A stretch of DNA of 64,000 bases from Corynebacterium sp. Its GTDB lineage: Bacteria; Actinomycetota; Actinomycetes; Mycobacteriales; Mycobacteriaceae. Below the pieces are notes generated by a model, which saw only the letters and a program-made list of their open reading frames with translations, had not been told where the DNA came from and did not search any database. Positions within the stretch are counted from its first letter, which is position 1. The number at the start of each line of letters is the position of its first letter. The stretch is taken from the NCBI RefSeq assembly GCF_030530965.1, contig NZ_JAUMTY010000001.1, forward strand, positions 24,203 to 88,202, written 5' to 3'. The translations under genes and the position numbers were made by a program. Shown here piece by piece: positions 1-8,526 of the stretch.

Positions 1-47
1 ACCCCAACGCCAAGGGGTCCTGCGCGTGCGGAGACTCGTTCAACTGA
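1..47 (+). CDS. C-terminal tail of HesB/IscA-family (A-type) iron-sulfur carrier, partial
   Basis: Only the last 14 codons and the TGA stop are in the window. The translated tail is PNAKGSCACGDSFN, with the C-x-C-G-x-S-F ending typical of A-type Fe-S cluster carriers (HesB/YadR/YfhF, ErpA/IscA), where the two cysteines bind the cluster. In C. glutamicum a HesB-like gene lies beside ltsA/asnB, so context agrees. It converges on asnB, and a hairpin at 70-105 separates the two. The family call rests on a short motif plus synteny. Confidence 0.72.
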   Translation, partial: PNAKGSCACGDSFN

Positions 48-69
48 TACGAGCCCGCTGTTAATACTT

Positions 70-105
70 AACGCCGACCACACGAAAAGTTGTGGCCGGC
101 GTTTT
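70..105. terminator. Bidirectional terminator hairpin between hesB-like gene and asnB
   Basis: Inverted repeat with arms at 70-82 and 91-103 (12 of 13 pairs, one A/C mismatch) around an 8-nt loop, followed by a short T run on the plus strand. It sits between two convergent genes and can serve both. Confidence 0.75.
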
Positions 106-128
106 CGCATATGTAAACGGGCACCGCT

Positions 129-2066
129 TTACATCTCGACCGGGTATGTCGGCTCTGGGATATCCGGGGTGATCGATTTATCCACGAAAATTCCGTACCA
201 GATTAAGAATGCCAACACAGTCCATAGGCGGCGGGAATGGTCAGGGCCAGATCCGCTGGTCATGGAAGAGCGGTGTTCTTCCAGCATAGAGCGGGTGGCT
301 CCGAGGTCGACAATCTCACCGGCCTGCGATGAGGTGATGATGTCCTCCGCCCAGCCGTAGAGCTCGTCGCCGGCCAACCAGTGTCGGATCGGGACAGGGA
401 ACCCAAGCTTCCGGCGGTTAAGGACGTGCGGGGGAACGATGCGTTCCATCGCCTGGCGCAATGCCCACTTCGATGTGCCATGAGTCAGCTTCATGCTCGT
501 CGGCAATGATTGCGCGACATTGAACACCTCTTTGTCGAGGAACGGCACACGGAGCTCGAGGGAATTCGCCATGGTCATCTTGTCAGCCTTGACCAGGATG
601 TCGCCACGCAACCACGTGAACAAGTCCAGGTGCTGCATCCTGGCTACCGGATCCCAGCCCTGCGACTTTTCGTAAATCGGAGTCGTGACATCCGTGTGGT
701 TCCACTCTTTCTTGGCCCACGGAATGACGCGCCGGAGCTGGTCGAAGGAGAAGGAGCGGGCATTACCGTAATAACGCTCCTCAAGAGGAGTGGTACCTCG
801 CTCCAACAATGACTTGCCTCGCACCCCGTCGGGGAGGCGTTGTGCGAGGGTCCGCAGACCCTTCTTGGCAAACGACGGGATTATCTCGAACGGGGCAAGA
901 GAAAGCGGCTCATGGTAGATGTTGTATCCGCCGAAGAGCTCGTCGGCACCCTCGCCAGAGAGGACAACTTTGACGTGCTTCCTGGCTTCCGCTGCGACGA
1001 AATACAGGGGGACGAGGGCCGGGTCTGCCACCGGATCGTCCAAATACCAGATGATGCGGGGGACCGCCTCGGCAAATTCCTCGGGGGAGACCACCTTAAC
1101 GATGTGCTCGACGCCGATCGCTTCCGCGGATTCCGCGGCAACGTCGACTTCCGAATACCCCTCGCGCTCGAAACCTGTGGTGAAGGTCAGCAAGTTCGGG
1201 TTGTGGCGTTTCGCGAGTGCCGCAATAGCCGTCGAGTCGATTCCGCCGGACAGGAACGATCCGACGGTGACGTCGGCACGCATGTGCTTAGCAACGGAAT
1301 CCTCGAGGGCATGCTCGATCTTTGAAATCTCGGAATCGATATTTTCCTTGTTCACCGAGGTTTCGGGGAAGCGAGGAGTAAACCAGCGATGTACCTCGGG
1401 CTTTTCACCGGGCTTCACTGTCGCGCAGCAACCGGACTCCAGGCGGCGAATTCCGGTGTGCAGGGACTCAGGTTCGGGCACATACTGCAAGTCCATGTAA
1501 TGCTCGATTGCGCGCTTATCTAGCGACAGATCGATGTCAGCTTTGTCCGCCATGGAGAGCAGGCATTTTTTCTCCGAGGCAAAAAGGGTGCCCTTGTCGG
1601 TGGTGGCCCAGTAGAGGGGTTTAATGCCGAACTGGTCACGAGCGAGGTACATCGTCTTGTCGACCGAGTCCCACACAGCAAACGCAAACATTCCACGAAG
1701 ATGGTGAACGACGTCCCGGCCCCAGTGGTGATAGCCGACGACGATCGTTTCGCTGTCCCCGTCGGTGGCGAAGGTATATCCCTTGTCCTTCAGTTCGGAG
1801 CGCAGCTCTTTGTAGTTGTAGATTTCGCCGTTGAAGGTCAGCGCGTACCGGTTGGGCTGGTTTTCCGGGCCCCACTGTAAAGGCTGATGGGAATGTGCGA
1901 GGTCAATGATGGACAGCCGATTGAATCCGTAGACCACGTCGGCGTCATTCCAGGTGCCATCCTCATCCGGGCCACGGTGACGCATGCAGGTCAGTGATGA
2001 ACCAGTGGCTTGAACAAAATCCTCCGCATTTCCGCTAGCGGCGATGAGTCCGAGCAAACCGCACAT
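129..2066 (-). CDS. asnB: Glutamine-dependent asparagine synthetase-like amidotransferase (LtsA/AsnB)
   Basis: The protein has 645 residues. A class II glutamine amidotransferase domain begins at the obligatory Cys2 (MCGLLG), with the conserved RHRGPD (29-34) and FNGEIYNY (78-85) segments. The synthetase domain follows, with the PP-loop SGGIDS at 273-278 and LSGEGADELFGGY near 369-381. Glutamine-derived ammonia is passed to an acyl-adenylate. In Corynebacterium the orthologue LtsA next to ctaC is needed for lysozyme and heat resistance and is linked to amidation of meso-diaminopimelate in peptidoglycan; that role is inferred here from synteny and length. The start is supported by AGAAAGG about 9 nt upstream. 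It is divergent from ctaC and ends in a shared terminator. Confidence 0.93.
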   Translation of the reverse strand: MCGLLGLIAASGNAEDFVQATGSSLTCMRHRGPDEDGTWNDADVVYGFNRLSIIDLAHSHQPLQWGPENQPNRYALTFNGEIYNYKELRSELKDKGYTFATDGDSETIVVGYHHWGRDVVHHLRGMFAFAVWDSVDKTMYLARDQFGIKPLYWATTDKGTLFASEKKCLLSMADKADIDLSLDKRAIEHYMDLQYVPEPESLHTGIRRLESGCCATVKPGEKPEVHRWFTPRFPETSVNKENIDSEISKIEHALEDSVAKHMRADVTVGSFLSGGIDSTAIAALAKRHNPNLLTFTTGFEREGYSEVDVAAESAEAIGVEHIVKVVSPEEFAEAVPRIIWYLDDPVADPALVPLYFVAAEARKHVKVVLSGEGADELFGGYNIYHEPLSLAPFEIIPSFAKKGLRTLAQRLPDGVRGKSLLERGTTPLEERYYGNARSFSFDQLRRVIPWAKKEWNHTDVTTPIYEKSQGWDPVARMQHLDLFTWLRGDILVKADKMTMANSLELRVPFLDKEVFNVAQSLPTSMKLTHGTSKWALRQAMERIVPPHVLNRRKLGFPVPIRHWLAGDELYGWAEDIITSSQAGEIVDLGATRSMLEEHRSSMTSGSGPDHSRRLWTVLAFLIWYGIFVDKSITPDIPEPTYPVEM

Positions 2067-2592
2067 TCAATAAGGCCTTTCTGTTCTATACCTTTTATAT
2101 ATCCGCACAACACTGAGCAGCCTGAATTGAACAGCCTGATATGTGACTTCTTCTAGGTAGACAGTGTTAGCGACGGAATTCTCCTCGACTCTAGTCGTGT
2201 GTAGTGGGAAAGTGCGAGCTGCTTCGGCGGCGGGCCGGTATTTGTTCATCCAGTGGACAGAGGGCTTACCCAATGTAGGGGAATTGTGATGCGAATAACA
2301 TTTTCTTAACGACGTAACGCACGCGACAGGAAAGCTGTGAGGATGCTGACAATTCTGACAGGAAAATACCAGCGTAAATCGTTAACGACGATCGCTATGG
2401 AACAAAGCTACGTTTGAATGCTTGCCGACGTCGGCCAGTCGCGGGGGTAAAACTGGCAGCTTTTTCCAGTCTGGTGGGAACTCTTGACGCCCATCCATGA
2501 TGGTTTATCCCTCTTTATGGATTACCCTAGCTAAAAGAGGAATGAATCCCAGCGTTTTTTCAACCTGGTGTGGATCAGGAAGGCAAACACAC
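2067..2592. other. Divergent asnB/ctaC intergenic region
   Basis: About 525 bp between the starts of asnB and ctaC. It holds a CRP/GlxR-like site (2285-2300), a perfect 12-bp palindrome GCCGACGTCGGC (2424-2435) and a small hairpin with ACTGG/CCAGT arms (2452-2470). A 68-codon minus-strand frame abutting asnB has no recognisable domain and no ribosome-binding site of its own. The ctaC frame stays open upstream to 2497, but that stretch looks like leader, not protein. Confidence 0.6.
2285..2300 (+). promoter_or_regulatory. Candidate GlxR (CRP-family) site upstream of ctaC
   Basis: TGTGATGCGAATAACA matches the TGTGA-N6-TCACA palindrome bound by the corynebacterial cAMP regulator GlxR, with one mismatch in the right arm. 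GlxR is known to control respiratory genes in C. glutamicum. It lies about 290 bp from the chosen ctaC start and 220 bp from asnB, so the target is uncertain. Confidence 0.4.
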
Positions 2593-3708
2593 GTGGAACA
2601 GCGAAAAATGCGCAATTGGTCGCGCAAGCTAGGACTAGCTGGCGTTTTGGCAGCCGGTGGCTACTTGCTGTCCGGATGTAGCGTAGCGCCGCCCGATAAC
2701 GGCTTCTTTAAGCTTCTGCGATTCGGCGTACCCGACGGCATCACCCCTGAAGCCAAGGAAATTGGGAACTTCTGGGTGTGGATCTGGGTAGCAGCTTGGA
2801 TCGTGGGCATCATCATGTGGGGCTTGATGTTCTACTCGTCCTTCGCATTCCGTGCGAAACGGAAAGAGAAGAAGGGTGAAAAAGAGTTCCCACGTCAGAC
2901 GCAGTACAACATCCCGCTTGAACTTGTTTTGACCACAGTCCCGATCATCATCGTGATGGTCATCTTCTTCTTCACTGTGCAGACCGAAGATAAGGTCACA
3001 GCGATGGACAAAGACCCGAAGGTTAAGGTCGATGTCACCGCTTTCCAGTGGAACTGGAAATTTGGTTATAACGAGGTCGATGGCTCCTTGATGGGTGGAA
3101 ACACCTACGAGGGTAGAGACGATTCCGCTCAGGCAGCCGCCGATGGCACGAAGAAGATCGAAAGCAGCAGCCGTGGTGAAGAGGGCGCATCGAACCCCAT
3201 TCACGGCAATTCAAAGAGCGATCTGTCCTACCTGAACTTTGACAAGATCGAGACCGTGGGAACTACTGACGAGGTTCCTGTCTTGGTTCTGCCATCTCAG
3301 ACAGCCATTCAGTTCGACCTCGCGTCAGCTGACGTCATTCACTCTTTCTGGGTTCCTGAGTTCTTGTTCAAGCGTGACGCTTTCCCGCACCCCGAAGCGA
3401 ACAAGTCCAACCGCAAGTTCCAAATCGAGAAGATCGATAAGGAAGGCGCGTTTGTCGGACGTTGTGCCGAGATGTGCGGTACGTACCACGCCATGATGAA
3501 CTTCGAGATCCGTGTTGTCAGCCCGGATAAGTTCCGTGACTACATGAACTTCCGTAAAGACAATCCGAGCGCATCGAATGCTGATGCGTTGAAGGCGATC
3601 GGCGAGCAACCGTACGCAACCTCAACCCACCCGTTCCTGCCTGGGCGTGAGGATACGCGCGAAGCGAACGACAACTACGTCGATAACAACCAAGCCGAGC
3701 AGTCATAG
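2593..3708 (+). CDS. ctaC: Cytochrome c oxidase subunit II (aa3 oxidase, CuA subunit)
   Basis: The protein has 371 residues from the GTG at 2593, chosen because AGGAAGG (2577-2583) lies 9 nt upstream and the following residues form a lipoprotein signal peptide (LLSGC, lipidated Cys29). Two membrane segments follow near residues 60-85 and 110-130. The periplasmic domain carries the binuclear CuA site: His250 (IHSFWVP), then Cys291-x-Glu-Met-Cys295-x3-His299-x2-Met302. A charged insertion between the WNWKFGY region and the cupredoxin core is typical of actinobacterial CtaC, which docks directly on the bc1 complex in the supercomplex. The frame extends upstream to 2497 but those residues look spurious. 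It forms a unit with ctaF. Confidence 0.95.
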   Translation: MEQRKMRNWSRKLGLAGVLAAGGYLLSGCSVAPPDNGFFKLLRFGVPDGITPEAKEIGNFWVWIWVAAWIVGIIMWGLMFYSSFAFRAKRKEKKGEKEFPRQTQYNIPLELVLTTVPIIIVMVIFFFTVQTEDKVTAMDKDPKVKVDVTAFQWNWKFGYNEVDGSLMGGNTYEGRDDSAQAAADGTKKIESSSRGEEGASNPIHGNSKSDLSYLNFDKIETVGTTDEVPVLVLPSQTAIQFDLASADVIHSFWVPEFLFKRDAFPHPEANKSNRKFQIEKIDKEGAFVGRCAEMCGTYHAMMNFEIRVVSPDKFRDYMNFRKDNPSASNADALKAIGEQPYATSTHPFLPGREDTREANDNYVDNNQAEQS

Positions 3709-3726
3709 AACTAGGAGTACACCGTT

Positions 3727-4158
3727 ATGAAATCCTCATCGCGACTGTTTTACGCGATCACAGTCTTCCTTGTGATCATGACTGTGATCTACGTCTTGGC
3801 CACCAAGTTCATCAACGATAACGGCTACATCAGCGGTATCGAATGGGCAGGATCGGCCGGACTATTGCTCGGCGCCTTGATGACGCTGATGCTTGGTGTG
3901 TACCTCCACATCACAGAACGTCACTCGGATGTTCTGCCGATGGACTGGGAGGAAGCAGAGCAGGTTGATGGTTCCGGAGAATTCGGTTTCTTCAGCCCGA
4001 ACTCCATCTGGCCCTTCGCCATGACCTGCGGCATCGCAGTGCTTGGCTATGGTGTCGTCTTCCTGGCCTACTGGATGATCGGCATCGGCGCCGTGATCAC
4101 CGTCTGGGCAACAGTCAAACTGAACCTGCAGTACGGAACACCAGTGGAAAAGCACTAG
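3727..4158 (+). CDS. ctaF: Cytochrome c oxidase polypeptide 4 (actinobacterial CtaF)
   Basis: A 143-residue integral membrane protein with about four hydrophobic segments, characteristic of the actinobacteria-specific fourth subunit of the aa3 oxidase. It starts 18 nt after the ctaC stop and is preceded by AGGAG, so the two are co-transcribed. No catalytic residues are expected; the subunit stabilises the oxidase in the bc1-aa3 supercomplex. A strong hairpin downstream ends the unit. Confidence 0.92.
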   Translation: MKSSSRLFYAITVFLVIMTVIYVLATKFINDNGYISGIEWAGSAGLLLGALMTLMLGVYLHITERHSDVLPMDWEEAEQVDGSGEFGFFSPNSIWPFAMTCGIAVLGYGVVFLAYWMIGIGAVITVWATVKLNLQYGTPVEKH

Positions 4159-4207
4159 TCCGTACTCGGAGGGGTTAGCGCCTCGTAGCTAATTTCCATC
4201 CACAAAA

Positions 4208-4243
4208 AGCACCCGTGCATCCTTCCTGGCACGGGTGCTCTTT
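4208..4243. terminator. Terminator between ctaF and trpD
   Basis: Perfect 11-bp inverted repeat (4208-4218 with 4229-4239, AGCACCCGTGC arms) around a 10-nt loop, followed by CTTTG. It lies between the convergent ctaF and trpD genes and can act in both directions. Confidence 0.85.
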
Positions 4244-4299
4244 GCTGTCTCAGATGGCGTGGCTAGCCCCGAGCTAGCCGACGTTGCGCATAGAGTGCT

Positions 4300-5394
4300 C
4301 TACAAAGGGCGTTTCTCTGAAACGAGGCGCTGGATACGATCCGTGGTCTTTTCATCATGTAATGCCGCCTTGGCACGGTCGAGCGCCTCACCCATCGCAT
4401 CGTGAAATGATTCTTTGTCGCATCCTTGCGCTGAAACAAGTGCCCCAGCAGCGCTGAAAAGAACCGCGTTTTCCACAGCGCTCATATCGCAGGGGAGCGG
4501 GGTTGTCGGCGTATCGGCAATAGGGTCAAGCGAGAACAATTGACGAGCGACGCGAGCGTTGGTGTCCGCGTCGCCACCCCGGATCGCGCTAAGCGGGTAG
4601 TAGGAGAATCCGTAATCGCGAGGATCAAACTCGTAGCGTTCGGCGCCACCATCGTGTGTGACGTACACGTCGGTGGGACCAGAGACGGAAAACTCATCTA
4701 ATCCGTCTTGCCCGTGAACGACGAGCACAGTGTCACCGCGTCGCGCAAACGCGTCTGCCATGACGGAGGTCATCTCAGGGAACGCACACCCGATCAGCCC
4801 CGCGGTCGGCCGGGCCGGGTTCGTCATGGGGCCTAGAAGGTTAAACAGCGTAGGCACCTTGATATCCGAGCGCACCGGCGCCGCGTACTTCATTGCGGGG
4901 TGGTAGGTGCGCGCAAAAATGAAAGCAAAGTGGTGTTTGCTTAGCATGTGCGTCACGTCGTCGGGGGAGAGGTCAATCGGGACGCCGAGAGCTTCCAGCA
5001 TGTCTGCTCCGCCCGAGCGCGACGACGCCGCGCGGTTTCCGTGCTTGATAACGTCGATACCCATCGAGGCAATCAGAAGCGACGCCATCGTCGATACGTT
5101 GACCGTGTGGGCTCCGTCCCCGCCGGTACCGACAATGTCGACAGCAGGCTCACGATCATCATTGGTGGATGACGGTAATTCAACCGGCTGGGCAAAGTCC
5201 AGCATTGTCGACGCGGCCGCCTCGAGCTCTGTCGGGGTGATTCCCTTCACCCGAATTCCGTAGATAAAGCTAGCGATCTTTGCGAGTGATGCGTCTCCAC
5301 TCATGATGGAGTGCATCGCAGCTGAAACTTCATCGGGGGTTAGATCGCGCCCGTCGGCTATGTGGTTGAGAAGGTCAACCCAGTTCGTCGTCAT
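4300..5394 (-). CDS. trpD: Anthranilate phosphoribosyltransferase
   Basis: The protein has 364 residues from the ATG at 5394, with GGAG 5 nt upstream. The frame is open a further 91 codons upstream, but homologues begin at MTTNW. The enzyme transfers phosphoribose from PRPP to anthranilate, the second step of tryptophan synthesis. It shows the PRPP/Mg motif GTGGDG (89-94) and the KHGNRAASS segment (117-125) near the anthranilate site. The gene stands alone between cytochrome genes, as in M. tuberculosis (Rv2192c beside ctaE), rather than in a trp operon. Whether the genome has a second trpD cannot be seen here. Confidence 0.94.
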   Translation of the reverse strand: MTTNWVDLLNHIADGRDLTPDEVSAAMHSIMSGDASLAKIASFIYGIRVKGITPTELEAAASTMLDFAQPVELPSSTNDDREPAVDIVGTGGDGAHTVNVSTMASLLIASMGIDVIKHGNRAASSRSGGADMLEALGVPIDLSPDDVTHMLSKHHFAFIFARTYHPAMKYAAPVRSDIKVPTLFNLLGPMTNPARPTAGLIGCAFPEMTSVMADAFARRGDTVLVVHGQDGLDEFSVSGPTDVYVTHDGGAERYEFDPRDYGFSYYPLSAIRGGDADTNARVARQLFSLDPIADTPTTPLPCDMSAVENAVLFSAAGALVSAQGCDKESFHDAMGEALDRAKAALHDEKTTDRIQRLVSEKRPL

Positions 5395-5708
5395 GTGTGC
5401 TCCATGCTCATGTACTGATATGTTTAATACGTTTTCTATGACGATACCGGAGCGCGGTTTCTCCGAGGGCGTCGTCTCCAAAGGGGTTATCTCCGACGGT
5501 TGTCTCCGCCGGTTTTGGTCGAACTGCACCATGAGACAGGTGTCCGCAAAAGGGGCCGTCGGTAATAAGCGGGTTAAAGTTCCCGTTACCCCCAATAAGG
5601 GTTCCCCCCTAATTTCATCATGGTTCTGAGCTGGGATTTTAAGAGTTCCCGATACTTGCCGAAGCATAAAAGTGACCTTGGAGGGGGCTGTCAGTCATAA
5701 TTACATGC
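5395..5708. other. trpD/ctaE divergent intergenic region
   Basis: About 314 bp between divergent starts. The trpD frame stays open on the minus strand to 5667 but has no homologous character. A purine-rich GGAGGGGG block at 5680-5687 is 21 nt from the ctaE start, too far for a standard ribosome-binding site. I see no convincing operator. Confidence 0.5.
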
Positions 5709-6320
5709 GTGACGAGCGCAGTAGGAAACTCAGGTATGGCAGCACCACAGCGTGTTGCGACACTGAACCGACCCAACATGGTCAGTGTCGGAACTGTTGT
5801 GTTCCTGTCTCAGGAATTGATGTTCTTCGCTGGCCTGTTCGCGATGTACTTTGTGTCGCGCGCAAATTCCGGCGGAGATTGGCCCCCGGCGGATGTCGAA
5901 TTGAACGTGCCCCTGGCTTTGTTCTTTACGATCATCCTGGTTGCGTCGTCGTTTACGGCGCAGTGGGGCGTGTTCGCGGCAGAGCGAGGTGATGTCTTCG
6001 CCCTTCGCCGCTGGTACGCCCTTTCTGCCGTTATGGGACTCGTGTTCTTGGCTGGTCAGGTCAACGAATACACGCACCTCGTCCTTGACGGAACAACGAT
6101 CCAACACAGTGTGTACGGTTCGTGTTTCTACATCACGACCGGTTTCCACGCTGTCCACGTTTTCGCCGGGATCCTGGCCTTCGGGATCGTGCTCTTGCGT
6201 ACCTACAAAGCCAAGTTCACTCCCGCCCAGGCGACAGCGTCCATCGTCGTGTCTTACTACTGGCACTTCGTTGACGTTGTGTGGATTGGGCTGTTCATCA
6301 CTATCTACTTCATTCAGTAG
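5709..6320 (+). CDS. ctaE: Cytochrome c oxidase subunit III
   Basis: The protein has 203 residues with five membrane segments, the short actinobacterial form of heme-copper oxidase subunit III. Conserved features are [17 protein letters not shown] near the N-terminus, TTGFHAVHV, and the terminal [15 protein letters not shown] signature. The GTG start at 5709 is chosen from the homologous N-terminus ([15 protein letters not shown]); the nearest purine-rich block is 21 nt away, so an ATG at 5736 is an alternative. It heads the ctaE-qcrCAB unit. Confidence 0.93.
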   Translation: MTSAVGNSGMAAPQRVATLNRPNMVSVGTVVFLSQELMFFAGLFAMYFVSRANSGGDWPPADVELNVPLALFFTIILVASSFTAQWGVFAAERGDVFALRRWYALSAVMGLVFLAGQVNEYTHLVLDGTTIQHSVYGSCFYITTGFHAVHVFAGILAFGIVLLRTYKAKFTPAQATASIVVSYYWHFVDVVWIGLFITIYFIQ

Positions 6321-6382
6321 GCCGGGCCTGGCCTTATTGGCCACCACACCGCCCTCACTTTCCATGACGACATAAAGGGAAA

Positions 6383-7294
6383 ATGATGGTTAACTCCAAC
6401 AATTCCGGCACGTTGTCGGGTTCCGCGGTGGAGACCGGAACCGACACCGTGCGCCACGCCAAGAAGGTCCGTGGCCGCCGAAAGTTACGTCGTACTTTTG
6501 CTAGTACGGCAGCTTTGGCCCTCGGCCTTACTGGCGCAGGTTTTCTCGCTGATGCCCTAACCCCTGACGCTCAGACTGCCACCGCTGATAAAGACCAGGC
6601 AGCCCTCGTCTCGCAGGGTAAAGATATTTACGACGTTGCATGTATCACCTGCCACGGCGCCAATCTCCAGGGCGTCAAAGACCGTGGCCCAGCACTCACC
6701 GGTGTTGGCGCAGGCGCTGTGTACTTCCAGGTGCACTCCGGCCGCATGCCTATGACCCGCAACGAAGCCCAGGTTGAGCGTAAGAAAGCCCGTTACTCAG
6801 AAGAAGAGACGCTGGCTTTGGCAGCTTACGTGCAGTCCCGCGGTGGTGGACCGGACATCGTTCACGACCAGGACGGGAACATCGCTATGGAGTCCCTCCG
6901 TGGCGAACACTACGACGGAAACATCAAGGCTGAGGACGTCGCTCGCGGTTCTGATTTGTTCCGTTTGAACTGTGCATCGTGCCACAACTTCACCGGTAAG
7001 GGCGGCGCGCTCTCCGGTGGTAAATACGCACCTGATCTTGATCCTGCCAATGAGCAAGAGATCTACCAGGCGATGTTGACCGGCCCTCAGAACATGCCGA
7101 AGTTCTCCGATCGCCAACTGACCTCAGACCAGAAGAAGGACATTATCGCCTTCATTAAGTCTCAGCAGGACACCCCGACACAGGGCGGATACGGCCTGGG
7201 TGGTATTGGTCCAGTCACTGAAGGTTTGTTGATGTGGATCGGCGGCGTCACCGTTATGGTCTGCGCGGCACTATGGATTGGAACGCGGTCATGA
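6383..7294 (+). CDS. qcrC: Cytochrome bc1 complex diheme cytochrome c subunit
   Basis: The protein has 303 residues: an N-terminal membrane anchor (about 40-60), two cytochrome c domains with heme motifs CITCH (87-91) and CASCH (197-201), and a C-terminal membrane helix (about 276-300). Actinobacteria lack soluble cytochrome c, and this diheme subunit passes electrons straight to CtaC. Two adjacent ATGs (6383, 6386) follow AAAGGGA, so the exact start is ambiguous by one codon. Its stop overlaps the qcrA start as ATGA. Confidence 0.95.
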   Translation: MMVNSNNSGTLSGSAVETGTDTVRHAKKVRGRRKLRRTFASTAALALGLTGAGFLADALTPDAQTATADKDQAALVSQGKDIYDVACITCHGANLQGVKDRGPALTGVGAGAVYFQVHSGRMPMTRNEAQVERKKARYSEEETLALAAYVQSRGGGPDIVHDQDGNIAMESLRGEHYDGNIKAEDVARGSDLFRLNCASCHNFTGKGGALSGGKYAPDLDPANEQEIYQAMLTGPQNMPKFSDRQLTSDQKKDIIAFIKSQQDTPTQGGYGLGGIGPVTEGLLMWIGGVTVMVCAALWIGTRS

Positions 7295-8526
7295 GTGACA
7301 AGATAACGAAGAAATACACGTCCGAAGAGCTAGCCGCCATGAGCAATGACGAGCTCGCTCGCCTCGGCACCGAGCTTGACGACGTTACCGTTGCTTACCG
7401 TAAACAGCGTTTCCCCATGGACAACGACCCTGAGGAGAAACGCGCCGCGCGCAGCGTCGGCTTGTGGTTCCTCTTAGGCGCAGTCTTCGCCATTGCGTTT
7501 ATCGCTGTTTACCTGTTCTGGCCCTGGAAGTACAAGGGGCTAGGGGAGGACGGCCTGTGGCTCTACTCCCTCTACACTCCGCTATTCGGGGCGTGCATGG
7601 GCTTGGCGATCCTCTGCCTCGGCATCGGAGCTGTCAAGTTCACCAAGAAATTCATCCCCGAGGAAATTTCCGTTCAGCGTCGTCACGACGGCCCGTCGGA
7701 TGAAGTTGATCAGAAGACCCTCGTGGCTCTGCTCAACGATTCCTGGGAAACATCCACCCTTGGTCGCCGCAAGGTGCTTAAAGGCATCATGGGAACCGGC
7801 GCTGTTGCCGCAGGGCTCGCATTAATCTTCCCGATTGGCGGGATGATTAAGAACCCCTGGAAGCCCAAGGCTAAAGGTATGGACGTCCAGGGTGACGGCA
7901 CCCTGTGGACGACGGGATGGACCCTCACGGAGAAGGGTAAGAAAGTTTACCTAGGCCGCGACACCGGCGTCACAGCTGAAAAGCACGAAGGTGGCTATGA
8001 GGCCACTGGCGAGACGTACGAGACTCGTGGCGTTACCCGCTTGGTGCGGCTTCGCCCTGAGGACCTGAACGCTGGGGCCATGGAAACGGTCTTCCCGCTT
8101 CTCGAGGATGTCGTCAACGACCACGACAAATACGACAAGAACGCCGATGTGTACGAGGCGCACATGGAGTCCATCCATGGTTCGCGTAACTCGGTCATGT
8201 TGATCCGTCTGCGCCACAGTGACGCCAAGCGCGCCATCCAGCGTAAGGGACAGGAAGACTTCCACTTCGGCGATTACTACGCCTACTCGAAGATCTGCAC
8301 GCACATTGGCTGCCCGACATCGTTGTACGAGCAGCAAACCAACCGAATTCTTTGCCCGTGCCACCAGTCACAGTTCGACGCGTTGCACTACGGCAAGCCA
8401 GTCTTCGGCCCAGCTGCACGTCCTCTTCCGCAACTGCCCATTGCTGTGGATGACGAGGGATTCCTTTACGCAAAGGGTAACTTCGTTGAATCCGTCGGCC
8501 CGGCCTTCTGGGAGCGTCGTTCATGA
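7291..8526 (+). CDS. qcrA: Cytochrome bc1 complex Rieske iron-sulfur subunit
   Basis: The protein has 411 residues from the ATG at 7291, which overlaps the qcrC stop by 4 nt. Three membrane segments lie in the first half, as in other actinobacterial QcrA proteins. The Rieske domain has C-T-H-I-G-C (Cys336, His338, Cys341) and C-P-C-H (Cys355, Cys357, His358); Cys336, His338, Cys355 and His358 bind the 2Fe-2S cluster, and Cys341/Cys357 should form the disulfide. The frame extends 19 codons into qcrC, but the overlap start fits the translational coupling seen through the operon. Confidence 0.95.
   Translation: MSDKITKKYTSEELAAMSNDELARLGTELDDVTVAYRKQRFPMDNDPEEKRAARSVGLWFLLGAVFAIAFIAVYLFWPWKYKGLGEDGLWLYSLYTPLFGACMGLAILCLGIGAVKFTKKFIPEEISVQRRHDGPSDEVDQKTLVALLNDSWETSTLGRRKVLKGIMGTGAVAAGLALIFPIGGMIKNPWKPKAKGMDVQGDGTLWTTGWTLTEKGKKVYLGRDTGVTAEKHEGGYEATGETYETRGVTRLVRLRPEDLNAGAMETVFPLLEDVVNDHDKYDKNADVYEAHMESIHGSRNSVMLIRLRHSDAKRAIQRKGQEDFHFGDYYAYSKICTHIGCPTSLYEQQTNRILCPCHQSQFDALHYGKPVFGPAARPLPQLPIAVDDEGFLYAKGNFVESVGPAFWERRS

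Noticed and set aside
2067..2273. 68-codon minus-strand frame just upstream of asnB
   Set aside because: No homology-like features and no ribosome-binding site; asnB has its own clear start. Treated as leader.
2336..2351. Second possible GlxR site upstream of ctaC (TGTGA-N6-TGACA)
   Set aside because: One arm is mismatched at a key base and the centre is not symmetric; too weak to list.
5395..5667. Upstream extension of trpD by 91 codons
   Set aside because: Family members begin at MTTNW, with GGAG just upstream; the extra residues lack family character.
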